Positions 33,584 through 43,364 are shown, counted from the first letter of the stretch. The stretch is 64,000 bases of DNA from Gammaproteobacteria bacterium (GCA_014859375.1 JACUUH010000001.1:124001-188000), one strand, 5' to 3'. Numbers and translations are program-made. Notes: generated by a model not told the origin, from the letters alone.

Positions 33584-34280
33584 ATGAGCGTTAAGAACTT
33601 ATCAAAAGTTATGCGGATGGTGAGCAGGGGACTTAGCAATAAAAAAAAAGAGTATCTATAAATTACTGAACGGAAATCTACCTAATATAAATTTTCTTAG
33701 TGTAAATTCTTTTGAATTTACAAGTGGGTACGACATAGCTTTAGATGGATACGCTAACAGGTGGGATGTTGACTTCCATGGTAATGAAAAAAATTATTCC
33801 GTCCTTTTAACAGAGGACTTAACTGATGATTTTGATCTATCATTTAAACTAACGTCATTAGAATACTTTTCTTTTGGGTATATAGGAGTTATTGCTTTAG
33901 ATGAATATAATCAAATGTATGGTCGTCCGCTCACTGAAATTAACTCCTATGAAGGATGGTACGGTGGCGCACCCTTCATTAGAATATACACTGATAGCGG
34001 CAGCACTACCTATTCTAGTGTTAGATGCGCAAATGGGGGCATTGATTGTTTGAAGGATATCGTTTATGAATTAGTAATTAGTAGACGAGGGAATTCTATC
34101 AACACTAATACCTACATTAACGGTAGTTTAATAATGAGCGTTAATCGCACAATAAGTCCGTCTGTGAAACTTGGTGTGTTTCACGTCTTTAGCTCTAGCG
34201 GTGATAGTAAATATAGAGGTCTAAATGGTGAATATCAATCTACCACGGTTTACGATATACTACTAAATAAGATTATTTAA
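33584..34280 (+). pseudogene. frame-disrupted modular adhesin, ConA-like
   Basis: The start ATG (33584, AAGGAA upstream) encodes MSVKNLSKVMRMVSRGLSNK, a variant of the LLKKG-type N-terminal motif, then stops at 33659-33661. The following 620 bases are open in the +1 frame and encode a beta-rich domain (YELVISRRGNSINTNTYING, FHVFSSSGDSKY) like a concanavalin-type jelly roll. The frames overlap at an A9 tract (33641-33649); with A8 the two parts join into one 231-aa protein with no other change. This could be an inactive gene, slippage-controlled expression, phase variation or sequencing error. The tract follows the motif directly. Confidence 0.7.
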
Positions 34281-34303
34281 ACTAAATGGAGTTAACAAAC
34301 CCT

Positions 34304-34925
34304 ATGAAATCGGCAAATACAGTTTTTAACCTTATAAGGATAGGGACGTCTAAAAAAACAACGCGAGTTACTTACCCTCTTTTAGGTGAAAAATGCAGTG
34401 TATCCAATAAGTGACTTTTCACCAAGTGATTTCCCTACACCTATAACTGGACTGACTTCATCGTATAACAATGGAATAGTCAACATTACATTGAATGCAG
34501 TGCCATACGGATCTAGGCACGGTTGGAAGGTAATAGACGATAACGCGGGGGGTGGTTTCCTAGCTCCTGCTAATAACGCTAACGTTATTTGGACGCCAAT
34601 AGAAAATACCAATCCGGCAAGTATTGACTTTGAATTCCTTAACGATGATGTCGTTGTTAAATCAGCTTTTTTAAGACCATATGGGTTAGGTATCGGATAC
34701 TTACCTAAGAAAGTCATATTCGAAGGTAGTCACGACGGTGTAACTTATGAACCGATTAGTGAAGTGTTATCCCTTCCTGATAACCCATATGGTCAAGTAT
34801 ACATCTTGACACACTACACCCTTAACCCTCTAGGTAAATCTTTTAAACATATAAAATTTACAGCGATTGATGGAACGCCTATTCACTCAGGATTCCAACT
34901 TATAAATGACTTATACTTTTATTAG
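34304..34925 (+). pseudogene. frame-disrupted modular adhesin, discoidin-like
   Basis: ATG at 34304 encodes MKSANTVFNLIRIGTSKKTT, another copy of the N-terminal motif, and the frame stops at about 34412. The rest is open in the +1 frame to 34925 and encodes a beta domain with LPKKVIFEGSHDGVTYEPIS and FKHIKFTAIDGTPIHSG, close to discoidin (F5/8 type C, CBM32-like) glycan-binding domains. Because of a stop in the second frame at 34383, the only joint without other changes is at or near GGTGAAAAATGC (A5, 34389-34393); one A fewer restores a single 206-aa protein. It is the second broken member in a row. Confidence 0.65.
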
Positions 34926-34968
34926 ATGTAATGTTGACCTAGAAATAGATAAATAAGTTAGATATCTT

Positions 34969-35005
34969 TAAGAGTAAGGGTTGACCCTTACTCTTATTTA
35001 TACCC
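34969..35005 (+). terminator. terminator with TTTATACCC tail
   Basis: TAAGAGTAAGGG / CCCTTACTCTTA stem with a TTGA loop, then TTTATACCC. Confidence 0.85.
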
Positions 35006-35055
35006 AATCTTATAGATTAATTTGATCAGAAGCTAACACATAAGGCTTAAATAAG

Positions 35056-35901
35056 ATGCATAATTTAATATTTGATTTTACTAAATCTCCAGAAGATCTT
35101 CTATTTGATCTAATAGAGTTGAAAAATGACTTTAAGATTACAGATACTAACGTTGACATTTCTATACCACAAGCTTTAGGTAGGACTTTTACTAGCGTCC
35201 TATTAACACCTAAATTAAGTTCTAACTTAACAGGTGTGGTAGAAGTGTTCTATGATAGATTAGACTTAAACCGACTATTCTTCGGTTACAACTTATCTTT
35301 TTCTAACATAGAGGTGTTAGATGAAGAAACAATTTCTAATGTAATTTTTGAAAGGTTTAAACTTAGAATATTACCAGAGAATATTAAATTCACTGTGGAA
35401 GACTTCGGTGAAACTTTACCTAAAAGAATATCCATAGGTGTTAAAGACGAATCCATTCTTTGGGTTGGTGAAATTGAAGCTTGGTGGTTACCAGATAATT
35501 ATCTAGGTGAAGTTTTCTTGACTCATGATTTATCAAGAAATGCTACGGTATATAAAAAGAACGCTTACCTGTATTCTATTGAAAAAGAATTTAGTAGTTT
35601 AGACATAGCGTTACAAGACCTTTTTACTGAAGGATATATTTTTAGCACCTTAAATGAACAACACGTTTCGTTCCTAGATTATTTAAATAACAATCTAGAC
35701 GACCCTTGGACATTGGCAGTGGATTCCGAATACTTTAACTTAGCTGGTGCTAAAGTCATTTATAACGGATACCTAACTAATGATCCGATAGATAGAGTTA
35801 TTGTTATATCACTAGGTAGTAAATGTATTAAATTGGAAGGTAACTTAGTAATAAGATACCAAGAAGTCGTAGTGGAGCCTGAAGCCACACCCGAACCTTA
35901 A
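35056..35901 (+). CDS. virion structural protein, unknown
   Basis: 281 aa, not recognised by name. Alternating beta segments with DLTxx-type turns (IPQALGRTFTSVLLTPKLS; VVEVFYDRLDLNRLFFGYN), ending in a short Pro/Glu tail (VEPEATPEP). The composition and the position before another structural-looking gene suggest a baseplate or tail component. AAGG upstream of ATG 35056. Confidence 0.6.
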   Translation: MHNLIFDFTKSPEDLLFDLIELKNDFKITDTNVDISIPQALGRTFTSVLLTPKLSSNLTGVVEVFYDRLDLNRLFFGYNLSFSNIEVLDEETISNVIFERFKLRILPENIKFTVEDFGETLPKRISIGVKDESILWVGEIEAWWLPDNYLGEVFLTHDLSRNATVYKKNAYLYSIEKEFSSLDIALQDLFTEGYIFSTLNEQHVSFLDYLNNNLDDPWTLAVDSEYFNLAGAKVIYNGYLTNDPIDRVIVISLGSKCIKLEGNLVIRYQEVVVEPEATPEP

Positions 35902-35922
35902 ATAATGAAAGAGAGACAATAG

Positions 35923-36762
35923 ATGAGAATTATCCAAAGAACTGTGTATGGTAGCGCCTTACAAACCGCAGCCCTTTTGAAGATACCGCATCGCATAGTA
36001 GAGAACACGACTCTTAATGAAAAGTTTTCCATTGAGGCAGACCTTGAATTAACAGAAGATGATTTCCCTGGAGTTAACTACTACTGCATCGGTAACGGCG
36101 GTCACCGCGTTGTATCTGGTGCGGATGGTATACCTTACACTACGCCTATTAATCACAGAGCCACAGATGCGGCACTATTCAATCATATTCCTTTTGTGGT
36201 GCGGGACTTAGATGACGACCTTACCATTGCACGGAGAGAGAAATACGCGCTTAGAAAAATTATTACCGTTGGCGATAAGAATTACATTGCGTACTATCTA
36301 AAACGCATTGATGTATCTCAGGTTACAACAGAAATGCAACATACTAAAGTAATAGATGGTAATCAAACTACTACGGCGTTTGTCCCTAGTAATGATAACT
36401 TAAACCCTGAACCTCCAGCTTTACCTAATGACGGTATTATTACTACAGATGGTAACTACGTTACTTCTTCTGCAATAGTAACTATCGCATTTGATGAACA
36501 GGACGTTGAAGAGTTAATGGACGTATCCCGCATTCTTTATAATGATGAAGATCACGCAATTATCTCTGAAGTAGGTTTATGTTCAGCAGTAGATAGAGTT
36601 GTGACAACAACTGGTTATGTAGGTACATTCAACTATAGAGAAGCCTTAGGTGCACAAGTGGTTACACATATCACTGGATATTATCCAGTAGGTTATACTA
36701 ACGCTGGGTTTGAACTTAAGATAGAAGCTGGTGCAACCGAACCTATGGTTGGCGAAGCATAA
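35923..36762 (+). CDS. virion structural protein, unknown
   Basis: 279 aa. The segments VNYYCIGNGGHRVV, PFVVRDLDDDL, ARREKYALRK and YIAYYLKRID resemble structural proteins annotated in jumbo phages, but I cannot give a specific name. Beta-rich, no membrane helix. The RuvC-like gene begins 20 bases after its stop. Confidence 0.6.
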   Translation: MRIIQRTVYGSALQTAALLKIPHRIVENTTLNEKFSIEADLELTEDDFPGVNYYCIGNGGHRVVSGADGIPYTTPINHRATDAALFNHIPFVVRDLDDDLTIARREKYALRKIITVGDKNYIAYYLKRIDVSQVTTEMQHTKVIDGNQTTTAFVPSNDNLNPEPPALPNDGIITTDGNYVTSSAIVTIAFDEQDVEELMDVSRILYNDEDHAIISEVGLCSAVDRVVTTTGYVGTFNYREALGAQVVTHITGYYPVGYTNAGFELKIEAGATEPMVGEA

Positions 36763-36781
36763 TAACAATGAAGAGGTCTGG

Positions 36782-37363
36782 ATGTTAGTCTTACCACAAA
36801 CTACAGATATATATCGAATTCTTTCGATAGACCCTGGCACTGCAACAACGGGTGTGGCTATACTAGACCTTAACTTAGTCACTAATACAGTGGATCTAAT
36901 CTTCGTTGACACCATAAAAGCTGGTAGGGGTTACAGGAAATTCGATCACGTAGAAGACGTGCATGGTGGTAGAGAAGCTAAGCTTCAACATCATTTTTGG
37001 TATATAAGTGATATTCTATTTAGAATGCAACCTAATTGCGTAATAAGTGAATCTCCTTACATGGGTAGATTCGCACAAGCTTTTGAAGCTTTAGTTGAAT
37101 GCTTGTATGTAGTCAAAACGGCTATCATGAGTTACGACCCAAGTATGCCTTTGGAAACCATAGATCCACCTAATGTAAAAAAAGCAGTAGGTGCATCTGG
37201 TAGAGGCGGCGATAAAGACGCTGTACGTAAAGCTCTTTACAATCTTAAGGGTTTGACAAACCGCACAGGGATTAGCTTAGATAGTTTGGATGAACACTCA
37301 ATTGACGCTATAGCCGTAGGCTGTTACAAACTCAGAACTATTTCTGATGACATAATTAAATAA
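36782..37363 (+). CDS. RuvC-like Holliday junction resolvase
   Basis: 193 aa from ATG at 36782 (MLVLPQTTDIYR), set by GAGG six bases upstream; an open extension back to 36731 overlaps the upstream gene. RNase H-fold nuclease of the RuvC type: the first acidic residue is in ILSIDPGTATTGVAIL, the Glu in VISESPYMGRF, and the last Asp in DEHSIDAIAVG; the basic helix in ASGRGGDKDAVRKAL is also typical. It would cut branched DNA before or during packaging. Oddly, it sits alone among virion genes. Confidence 0.8.
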   Translation: MLVLPQTTDIYRILSIDPGTATTGVAILDLNLVTNTVDLIFVDTIKAGRGYRKFDHVEDVHGGREAKLQHHFWYISDILFRMQPNCVISESPYMGRFAQAFEALVECLYVVKTAIMSYDPSMPLETIDPPNVKKAVGASGRGGDKDAVRKALYNLKGLTNRTGISLDSLDEHSIDAIAVGCYKLRTISDDIIK

Positions 37364-37385
37364 ACTAAAAGGTAGGTTTAGTATA

Positions 37386-38366
37386 ATGGCTAACAAACCA
37401 CTTATTTTTAAATTCCCTCTAGACTTAACTGGTAAAAGTCCCGATAACTTAGTTATGGGTGAACCACACACTTTACCTACTGGTCAGTTAAATAGAGCTG
37501 TAGTCCCTAACTACGGTGCTTTTTTCAGTGAGTCTTTAGTAGTAACGGATGCCGATACAGGTATCCCGTTAGTTCCGCATGAACAATTTAAAGCTGTACA
37601 ACTTTATCAAGAAGCTACATTAAAAAGCGGGTTAGAGGTTTGCTCCGTTGTTCTTGTTACAGATCCTAATGTAAGTTCTAATATTCTTATAGACTATCAA
37701 GCTATTGGTGGTGAGTTTAGTTACTCTGTAATAGCTTTAAGAATAATGTTGGATGAACTTAACTTAGATGAACGACCAGTGCAATGGGGTGATGTGTTAG
37801 GTAAACCTCTTTACTTTCCACCTTCACCTCACTTGCATGACGCTGGTGATATTTACGGGTTTGAATATCTTGTTGAAGTACTAGAAAGAATACGCTACGC
37901 TATCTTAGTAGGTAATGAAGCTGCTCTATTGGAACTTAGACAATATATTGAAGGTGTTGAGGATGAGATTAAATCTTTCCTCTATCCTAAAGCTACCGAT
38001 GAACAAGCTATTGCTGGTGAAGACTGTGAATCTGTTATTGCTCCTTGTACTGCTAAAAAAGCTTTTGATGTTTGGGCTGATACTTATCTGGAAAATCAAG
38101 AAGAACTAACCAGATTAAACGATCATCTATCTCAATATAATCCACACGGTGATACAGCCGCTAGTATAGGGTTAGGTGCTTTGGAAGGTCAAACTTTAAT
38201 GACAGCTATCCAAGGACATGGTTTTGTAGTTGATCTATTAGGTGGTAGTGAGGCTGGGTTACATAACCTTGAATTGCTACTTTACCCAGGTCGTCTAACT
38301 GAAGGTGGTTACCCTCGTCTAAATGAAGACGATGAACCTCGTTTAAGTGAAACATCATTTGTTTAA
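37386..38366 (+). CDS. virion protein with shared N-terminal domain
   Basis: 326 aa. The N-terminal ~125 residues resemble those of the gene at 47549: both have a FPxDxxG start, (G)E(P/R)H, a FVPHLAPFF / VVPNYGAFF block and an EFSYS / DWTID block after (Y)QAIGG / (Y)QTIGG. This suggests a common attachment domain. The middle is helical, and a NPHGDTAASIGLGALE segment is a degenerate form of the NPHNVTKxxVGLGNV repeat found in 47549-49767. The C-terminus has a short repeat (LTEGGYPRLNEDDEPRLSE). Probably a fibre or baseplate protein. Confidence 0.65.
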   Translation: MANKPLIFKFPLDLTGKSPDNLVMGEPHTLPTGQLNRAVVPNYGAFFSESLVVTDADTGIPLVPHEQFKAVQLYQEATLKSGLEVCSVVLVTDPNVSSNILIDYQAIGGEFSYSVIALRIMLDELNLDERPVQWGDVLGKPLYFPPSPHLHDAGDIYGFEYLVEVLERIRYAILVGNEAALLELRQYIEGVEDEIKSFLYPKATDEQAIAGEDCESVIAPCTAKKAFDVWADTYLENQEELTRLNDHLSQYNPHGDTAASIGLGALEGQTLMTAIQGHGFVVDLLGGSEAGLHNLELLLYPGRLTEGGYPRLNEDDEPRLSETSFV

Positions 38367-38376
38367 CGTTATAAAT

Positions 38377-38402
38377 AAAGACTGGTCTGATGACCAGTCT
38401 TT
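38377..38402. terminator. bidirectional terminator
   Basis: AAAGACTGGTC / GACCAGTCTTT stem between convergent genes. The plus side continues ATTATTTATTACC; the minus side reads ATTTATAACG. Confidence 0.8.
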
Positions 38403-38422
38403 ATTATTTATTACCTTTTTTT

Positions 38423-39586
38423 TTATTTAGAGTCGTGTAACTCAGATAAAGTTTTAGCTTGAAGGTTTGCCTTTTTTTTATTCTTTAAAACCCTATCTAG
38501 AGTTTCCTTTATGCGATGTTGACCCACAGAAGGTAAACTACCCCACAACACGTCTACTTCCTTAGTACTTCTACCCTCTAAAGATTTAGTGATCTTTTTA
38601 ATTTTAAAAGTCCATTCACCTTTATCAGTTAAAACAAAATATAATTTATACCAGTTAGGTATTAATATTTCTGCAGGAGGGAGAATCTCGAATAAAGAAC
38701 AGTACTTTCTCACAAGTGATTCCATTTCATCATGAGATATACGCTTCGAGGTTTCTAAGTTATCTACACCGGTAGCGTTAGTTAGAGCCCTTTTAACTAA
38801 ACTAAAATCTTTATCATCCCTAAATATACAAAAGACTTTATGGTCTATCCAAACTTTCTCAGACTTAATGTAAGTATAAAGTTCAAAACTATAATGAGCT
38901 CTTGAGTTAAAATAGTCTCTATTATTGGATAGATACACAACCAGTTTAGTGGTGGTTTCGGCTAAATCGCTGCTCATTGTTTTAACTGAAGATACGATAA
39001 CGTGCTCCACCATTCTTTTACTTGTAGGTGGAATAACGTTATTATTACTATACACACCGTCTGGTGTATTTCCAATTATCTCAGGTAAAAAGTCAAAGGT
39101 GAAATCCAAAGGTGAAAGGTTTGGTTCTAAAGGCTTAACTTCAGTATCTGCTGGTGTGAAGTATCCTTTAAAATAACCATCGCTATCCGATACTACATTA
39201 AGATCCCAATGCTCATCTGTATACTTAACGTCTATGATCTCCTTTATAATACCATCTATCTTATTCACAGCCTTGCTATTTAAATGATTGAATGAATGCT
39301 CCTCAGACCCGTAAGGTTTAGGTATGCCCTTCACTAGATTAGGTGATTCTATTTTAAGGTCTAAATTATCAGCTATGATAGCAGTAGGTCCTTTACCTTC
39401 CAATAGATCAAATGTCTTTAAGTTTATTTTTTTATTGATTTCATAGTCAACATCACATAAAGAGCTTGTTATAGGACCTAGTATATTAGGGCCTAAATTA
39501 GCATCTAATGTACTTGCTATCGTATTAAGGACTTGTTGGTTTATAGTTAGTTGACTCTTTAAGTCAGATAATGGATTACGGCTCAT
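38423..39586 (-). CDS. unknown protein, paralogue of the 39650 gene
   Basis: 387 aa from ATG at 39586 (AGAGG eight bases upstream; an in-frame GTG nine bases earlier is less likely). It is related to the gene just upstream (39650): both have a G(K/N)(G/S)PTA(I/V) stretch followed by a LDLKIE / LNIKID segment, a central THIVV / HVIVS strand, KLVVxL, and a WGxLxxxxQxRIK end. No enzyme motif is seen. The pair lies upstream in coordinates of the Rad50-like gene in the same orientation. Function unknown; virion or DNA-metabolism roles are both possible. Confidence 0.65.
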   Translation of the reverse strand: MSRNPLSDLKSQLTINQQVLNTIASTLDANLGPNILGPITSSLCDVDYEINKKINLKTFDLLEGKGPTAIIADNLDLKIESPNLVKGIPKPYGSEEHSFNHLNSKAVNKIDGIIKEIIDVKYTDEHWDLNVVSDSDGYFKGYFTPADTEVKPLEPNLSPLDFTFDFLPEIIGNTPDGVYSNNNVIPPTSKRMVEHVIVSSVKTMSSDLAETTTKLVVYLSNNRDYFNSRAHYSFELYTYIKSEKVWIDHKVFCIFRDDKDFSLVKRALTNATGVDNLETSKRISHDEMESLVRKYCSLFEILPPAEILIPNWYKLYFVLTDKGEWTFKIKKITKSLEGRSTKEVDVLWGSLPSVGQHRIKETLDRVLKNKKKANLQAKTLSELHDSK

Positions 39587-39615
39587 TGCACACACCTCTT
39601 TGTTTTGGTTATAAA

Positions 39616-39641
39616 TTAAAGGAGGTCAACACCTCCTTTAA
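39616..39641 (-). terminator. stem-loop between the paralogues
   Basis: Eleven-base-pair stem TTAAAGGAGGT / ACCTCCTTTAA with a CAAC loop after the minus-strand gene at 39650, continuing TTTATAACC in that direction. Confidence 0.75.
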
Positions 39642-39649
39642 TAATATTA

Positions 39650-40828
39650 CTACTCTTCTTCTGAAGAATCTTTATTATTATCTACTTCTTCTAACTTTCG
39701 TAACTCTTCTTCATAACGGTGAAGAATAGAATCTTTAATTCTATTCTGAGCACTATTAGATAACTTACCCCATGGAATAACGTCATCGTATTTATCATTC
39801 ATGTTTTTAAATTGACTATCACACTGCACTCTAAACATCCAACTGTCATTTGATTCTTTGGAGAACACGATAGTGTGCTCCTTGGAAACTTTGATCTGAG
39901 CAGGGAACTCCTTTTCAAATAAAGAACAGTATTTTGTAACTACGTCACCTATAGTCTTTCTATCCACCGGTAGTACATGATTATAACCGTTCGTTTTTAA
40001 CGCCTTAAAGAAAGAAGTTCTTAAGATATTAATATCGCTTTCATTCTTAACAATGGCAAATACGTTATGAGCTAACCAACTCTTATCGGACAAAATGTAA
40101 GTTAGTAGGGTTATGTCAAAGTCGTCCTTTGTTAGACAGACTACAAGCTTTGTAGGAACTCCACCCATGATAGAGTTAGCTACAACTATATGGGTGATTG
40201 GAGACCCATTAATCTTTCCGAGCGCATGGCCGAATTTAGTAACATCATAGACTGCATCTTCCAATGGAGCAACAAGGTCGCTTAACTCCAACACATTACT
40301 TGCGTGCCAACCTTTAGTAACCTTATCAGTTAACACTTTATCTAGACGTCTACATTTTTTAGGATTGGGTTTGAAGTATCCTCTAAACACGTTGTGTACT
40401 GTCGTATACAAATCTTCCTGTTTTGACTTACTTATATTACCATATGAAATATCTAAATACTCCATAATGAAATTGTTTAACTGGACTCTCTTATCATAAC
40501 CGTCGACATATATCGCAGATACTGTGCTAGCTAAGTAATCTTTACTGTAATTTTCTAAGAGATCAATATTATCTATTTTAATATTTAGAGCTCTAGCCAT
40601 CACCGCAGTAGGACTGTTACCACTTAGGTAATCAAACCATTTTCTCAGTAGCATATAACTTATTCTGTCCTCTATTCTATCTGAGAAATTTCCAAGTTGA
40701 GAAGACATGGTAGGTCCAAAGATGGATATTAACGATTCTCCCAATTCCATAAAGCTAGACTGAGTCTGTCTTAACAAAAGAGTCAAGTCTTCTATTTCAC
40801 CTTTTATAACTGGTGCTTTTTCTAACAT
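39650..40828 (-). CDS. unknown protein, paralogue of the 38423 gene
   Basis: 392 aa; AAAAGGA precedes the ATG. It shares a layout with the downstream gene at 38423: an early helix, GNSPTAVMARALNIKIDNI, a beta core (ITHIVVANSIMGGVPTKLVV), and VIPWGKLSNSAQNRIKDSI near the end, followed by an acidic tail (NKDSSEEE). A tandem duplication followed by divergence is the simplest explanation. Each copy has its own stem-loop terminator, which suggests separate control of transcript levels. Confidence 0.65.
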   Translation of the reverse strand: MLEKAPVIKGEIEDLTLLLRQTQSSFMELGESLISIFGPTMSSQLGNFSDRIEDRISYMLLRKWFDYLSGNSPTAVMARALNIKIDNIDLLENYSKDYLASTVSAIYVDGYDKRVQLNNFIMEYLDISYGNISKSKQEDLYTTVHNVFRGYFKPNPKKCRRLDKVLTDKVTKGWHASNVLELSDLVAPLEDAVYDVTKFGHALGKINGSPITHIVVANSIMGGVPTKLVVCLTKDDFDITLLTYILSDKSWLAHNVFAIVKNESDINILRTSFFKALKTNGYNHVLPVDRKTIGDVVTKYCSLFEKEFPAQIKVSKEHTIVFSKESNDSWMFRVQCDSQFKNMNDKYDDVIPWGKLSNSAQNRIKDSILHRYEEELRKLEEVDNNKDSSEEE

Positions 40829-40857
40829 GTCTTATCCTTTTTTTCTGTTCTGGTTAT

Positions 40858-40886
40858 ATTGGGTCGGTTAAGACCCAATGTTTTTT
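40858..40886 (-). terminator. stem-loop after the Rad50-like gene
   Basis: ATTGGGTC / GACCCAAT stem with a six-base loop; minus-direction tail ATAACC, plus-direction TTTTTTT. Confidence 0.65.
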
Positions 40887-40889
40887 TAC

Positions 40890-43364
40890 TTACTCTATCA
40901 CTACATGCTCGTTGTGCTTTTGAGGCACAGTTATATTAGTGGAGTCTAACACTAAAGTTTCGGCTTGGTTAAATACGCCAAACTGAGAAGCGTAATGACT
41001 CACTAAGAATAACTGGGTGTAGTTACCTTGATCTATTAACTGCTTGATAAAACTCATTGCGTTAATGCGATGCTGTTCATCAAAGGATCTGGAGAATTCA
41101 TCTAAATAGATAGGGTATTGTTCCAGACCTAAATAAACCATAGCCACTATTCTAAAAGCAAAGTCTACAATTTCAACCTGAGCCTCTGAACCTTTAGAAA
41201 TATCAGGTACTAGATTAAGTTCACCATTGTTCTTGACAGTTAATGGAAACTTGTAATCTAAATCTCCCGACTCTTTAGCACAAGGTTTAACTTTTAACTC
41301 ATGCGTCCATACACTTTCAATGATTTGATTCATGTGCATTACAAAGGCTTCAATGAAACCTAGTAATTGCTCGGCTATCAAACCATCAACAGGAGATAAC
41401 TCATTGGCTAGAGAAGAAAGTAAGAAGTAATCATCTTTCAATGTTACCTCGTCCTCTTTCAAATCCTTTATGATACCTTCAAGAGTTAGTTTCTCAGCAC
41501 GTTTAGCCTGTACGTCAGCTAACCTAATCTGATGATCTGAAATAAGTTTAGAGATGGACTTATCTCTTAAAGACTTAACAAAAGTTTCTCTTAACTCTTG
41601 TAAATCAGTTAAACTTTTCTCCAAAACTTCAAACTTAGATAAGTAATTGAGTATAGACTTCTTGTGAGATTCTAATCCATCGGTGTTTTCATCTACTTCA
41701 TCAATCAAGGCCAAAGAGCTCTCAAGTTTTTCCTCTAGAGACTTTAATCTAACCTGGATATGTTGAACTTGATTATTCCCCGAGTTAGAATCAAACAACT
41801 TCTCCAATTTATTAACTCTTTCCTTATGACCTTTAATCTTTGAGTGAATCCCCAAGTCATGTATAAACAGACTGATCTGAGGGATTAAACTTTTAGGGTC
41901 TTCCATCAATTCATTAGTACTTAATACATGTTCCCAAAATTCTGATAGAGCAGGATTAGTGTGAGTTAATTGTCTAAGACTATAGAACTTAGATGAGTAT
42001 TCTTCTAATAACTCTAATTGATTAGATAACTCTTCTTTTTTATTTTCAAGAGTAGTTACATTACCGGTTAGAATTTCCACGTCTTTCTTAAACTTATCTA
42101 ATTCATTATCAGATCTACCAGGAACCCATCTGTGACCACACTTAGGACATTCTTGATCCTTTAATGATAAAAGATGTTCTATTTGGCTTTCAGCATAAGC
42201 TTTTCTATTTCTATTCTTTTCCAGAGTAGGCTTTAGATTGTCTAACTCTAGTCTAGTAGAGTCTAAAAGCTTCTTATTGAACTTTCTATCAGGGTTAGGC
42301 GGTAGAGTAGATAAAACACTTATAAGTCTATCTGAGCAACCTCTAATCGACTCTAAGGCTTCATCTGGATCGGCCTTTAACTCTCTCCAAGTATTTATGG
42401 AACGATTCAGTTCATACACTTGCTGTTTTAGTACAATTAGTTCACCTTTAAGTTTATCGAGGTCGTCTAAATCGACATTATCAAAGTCTTTAATAATTTC
42501 ATTTAAACCAGAAATCTCCTCACTCAGATTATTTCTTTGAGATAACAAAACTTCTCTCTGAGTCTTCATTTTAGATAAATTCTGTTCCAAATCTTCTAAA
42601 GAAACAAAATCAAAGTTACCGTTATCCATAGGGTTGGAAGTTATTAAAGAGGACGATAGTTTATGTATCTGCTCTAGATAGTAAGTTATCTCATTCTCTA
42701 AAACTTCGGGATCTTTATAATCATTGTTGTCTTTTTCCCTTAGGAGTGTATTGAGTAGCTCATGAAGCTTTTTATATTCAGCTTCTATGCCCTCTAAATC
42801 TCCCACACTCAATAGTTTATTGGTTTCTGTTGTTATCCTACCGTGAACGTGTTTAAGCGCACCTTGAGCGTCTCTGGCTGCCGACTTTAACTTCTGGAAA
42901 ACTCCTAGAGCATAAGTGAAATCGACATCGCTTAACTTTGTTATCCACTCTCTACGTTTAGCGGGGGATAAGCCTGTGAATTTGACTTCACCTATTAATA
43001 ACTCGTGAATATCTTGGTTAATTCCGAACTCTTTTTTAACTAATTCTTTTTGTACTGAAGTATTGACATCCTCAGCAATCTTCTCACCGTTTTTAATAAA
43101 CGTATGTTTAGCAGAACCCTTGAACTTGGAGATTAACTTATATTCATTACCTCCTGATTCTAGTTCCATAATCTTGTAACCTCCATTAGAATAGTTACTT
43201 CCGTTGGCAGGTAATGGACTCAGCTCAAAGAGTAATGAACTTTTACCAGAACCATTAGTTCCTAAAATAATCTGATATACGCTAGCAGGAGTATAAACAA
43301 TTCTTTCGATGTTGTTCAAGAGCATTCTTTTATATCTAAAAAGTTCTAACTGCTTAATTTTCAA
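40890..43364 (-). CDS. Rad50/T4 gp46-like recombination ATPase
   Basis: 824 aa SMC/Rad50-type ATPase that, with an Mre11/gp47-type nuclease, would process DNA ends for recombination-dependent replication. Walker A ILGTNGSGKSSLLFE (about 33-47); two long coiled coils; a CPKCGHRW zinc-hook at about 405-412; signature region KGSEAQVEIVDF; Walker B YPIYLDEFSRSFD; and an LFLVSHY switch His near the C-terminus. The start is TTG at 43364, chosen for AAGGAG seven bases upstream. No Mre11-like partner is visible in this window. It diverges from the spike gene at 43449. Confidence 0.85.
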   Translation of the reverse strand: MKIKQLELFRYKRMLLNNIERIVYTPASVYQIILGTNGSGKSSLLFELSPLPANGSNYSNGGYKIMELESGGNEYKLISKFKGSAKHTFIKNGEKIAEDVNTSVQKELVKKEFGINQDIHELLIGEVKFTGLSPAKRREWITKLSDVDFTYALGVFQKLKSAARDAQGALKHVHGRITTETNKLLSVGDLEGIEAEYKKLHELLNTLLREKDNNDYKDPEVLENEITYYLEQIHKLSSSLITSNPMDNGNFDFVSLEDLEQNLSKMKTQREVLLSQRNNLSEEISGLNEIIKDFDNVDLDDLDKLKGELIVLKQQVYELNRSINTWRELKADPDEALESIRGCSDRLISVLSTLPPNPDRKFNKKLLDSTRLELDNLKPTLEKNRNRKAYAESQIEHLLSLKDQECPKCGHRWVPGRSDNELDKFKKDVEILTGNVTTLENKKEELSNQLELLEEYSSKFYSLRQLTHTNPALSEFWEHVLSTNELMEDPKSLIPQISLFIHDLGIHSKIKGHKERVNKLEKLFDSNSGNNQVQHIQVRLKSLEEKLESSLALIDEVDENTDGLESHKKSILNYLSKFEVLEKSLTDLQELRETFVKSLRDKSISKLISDHQIRLADVQAKRAEKLTLEGIIKDLKEDEVTLKDDYFLLSSLANELSPVDGLIAEQLLGFIEAFVMHMNQIIESVWTHELKVKPCAKESGDLDYKFPLTVKNNGELNLVPDISKGSEAQVEIVDFAFRIVAMVYLGLEQYPIYLDEFSRSFDEQHRINAMSFIKQLIDQGNYTQLFLVSHYASQFGVFNQAETLVLDSTNITVPQKHNEHVVIE

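Noticed and set aside
33624-34280. Independent gene starting at the internal ATG at 33915
   Set aside because: The frame is open well upstream to 33624, there is no ribosome-binding site at 33915, and the upstream part completes the beta-sandwich, so it is better read as part of the frame-disrupted adhesin.
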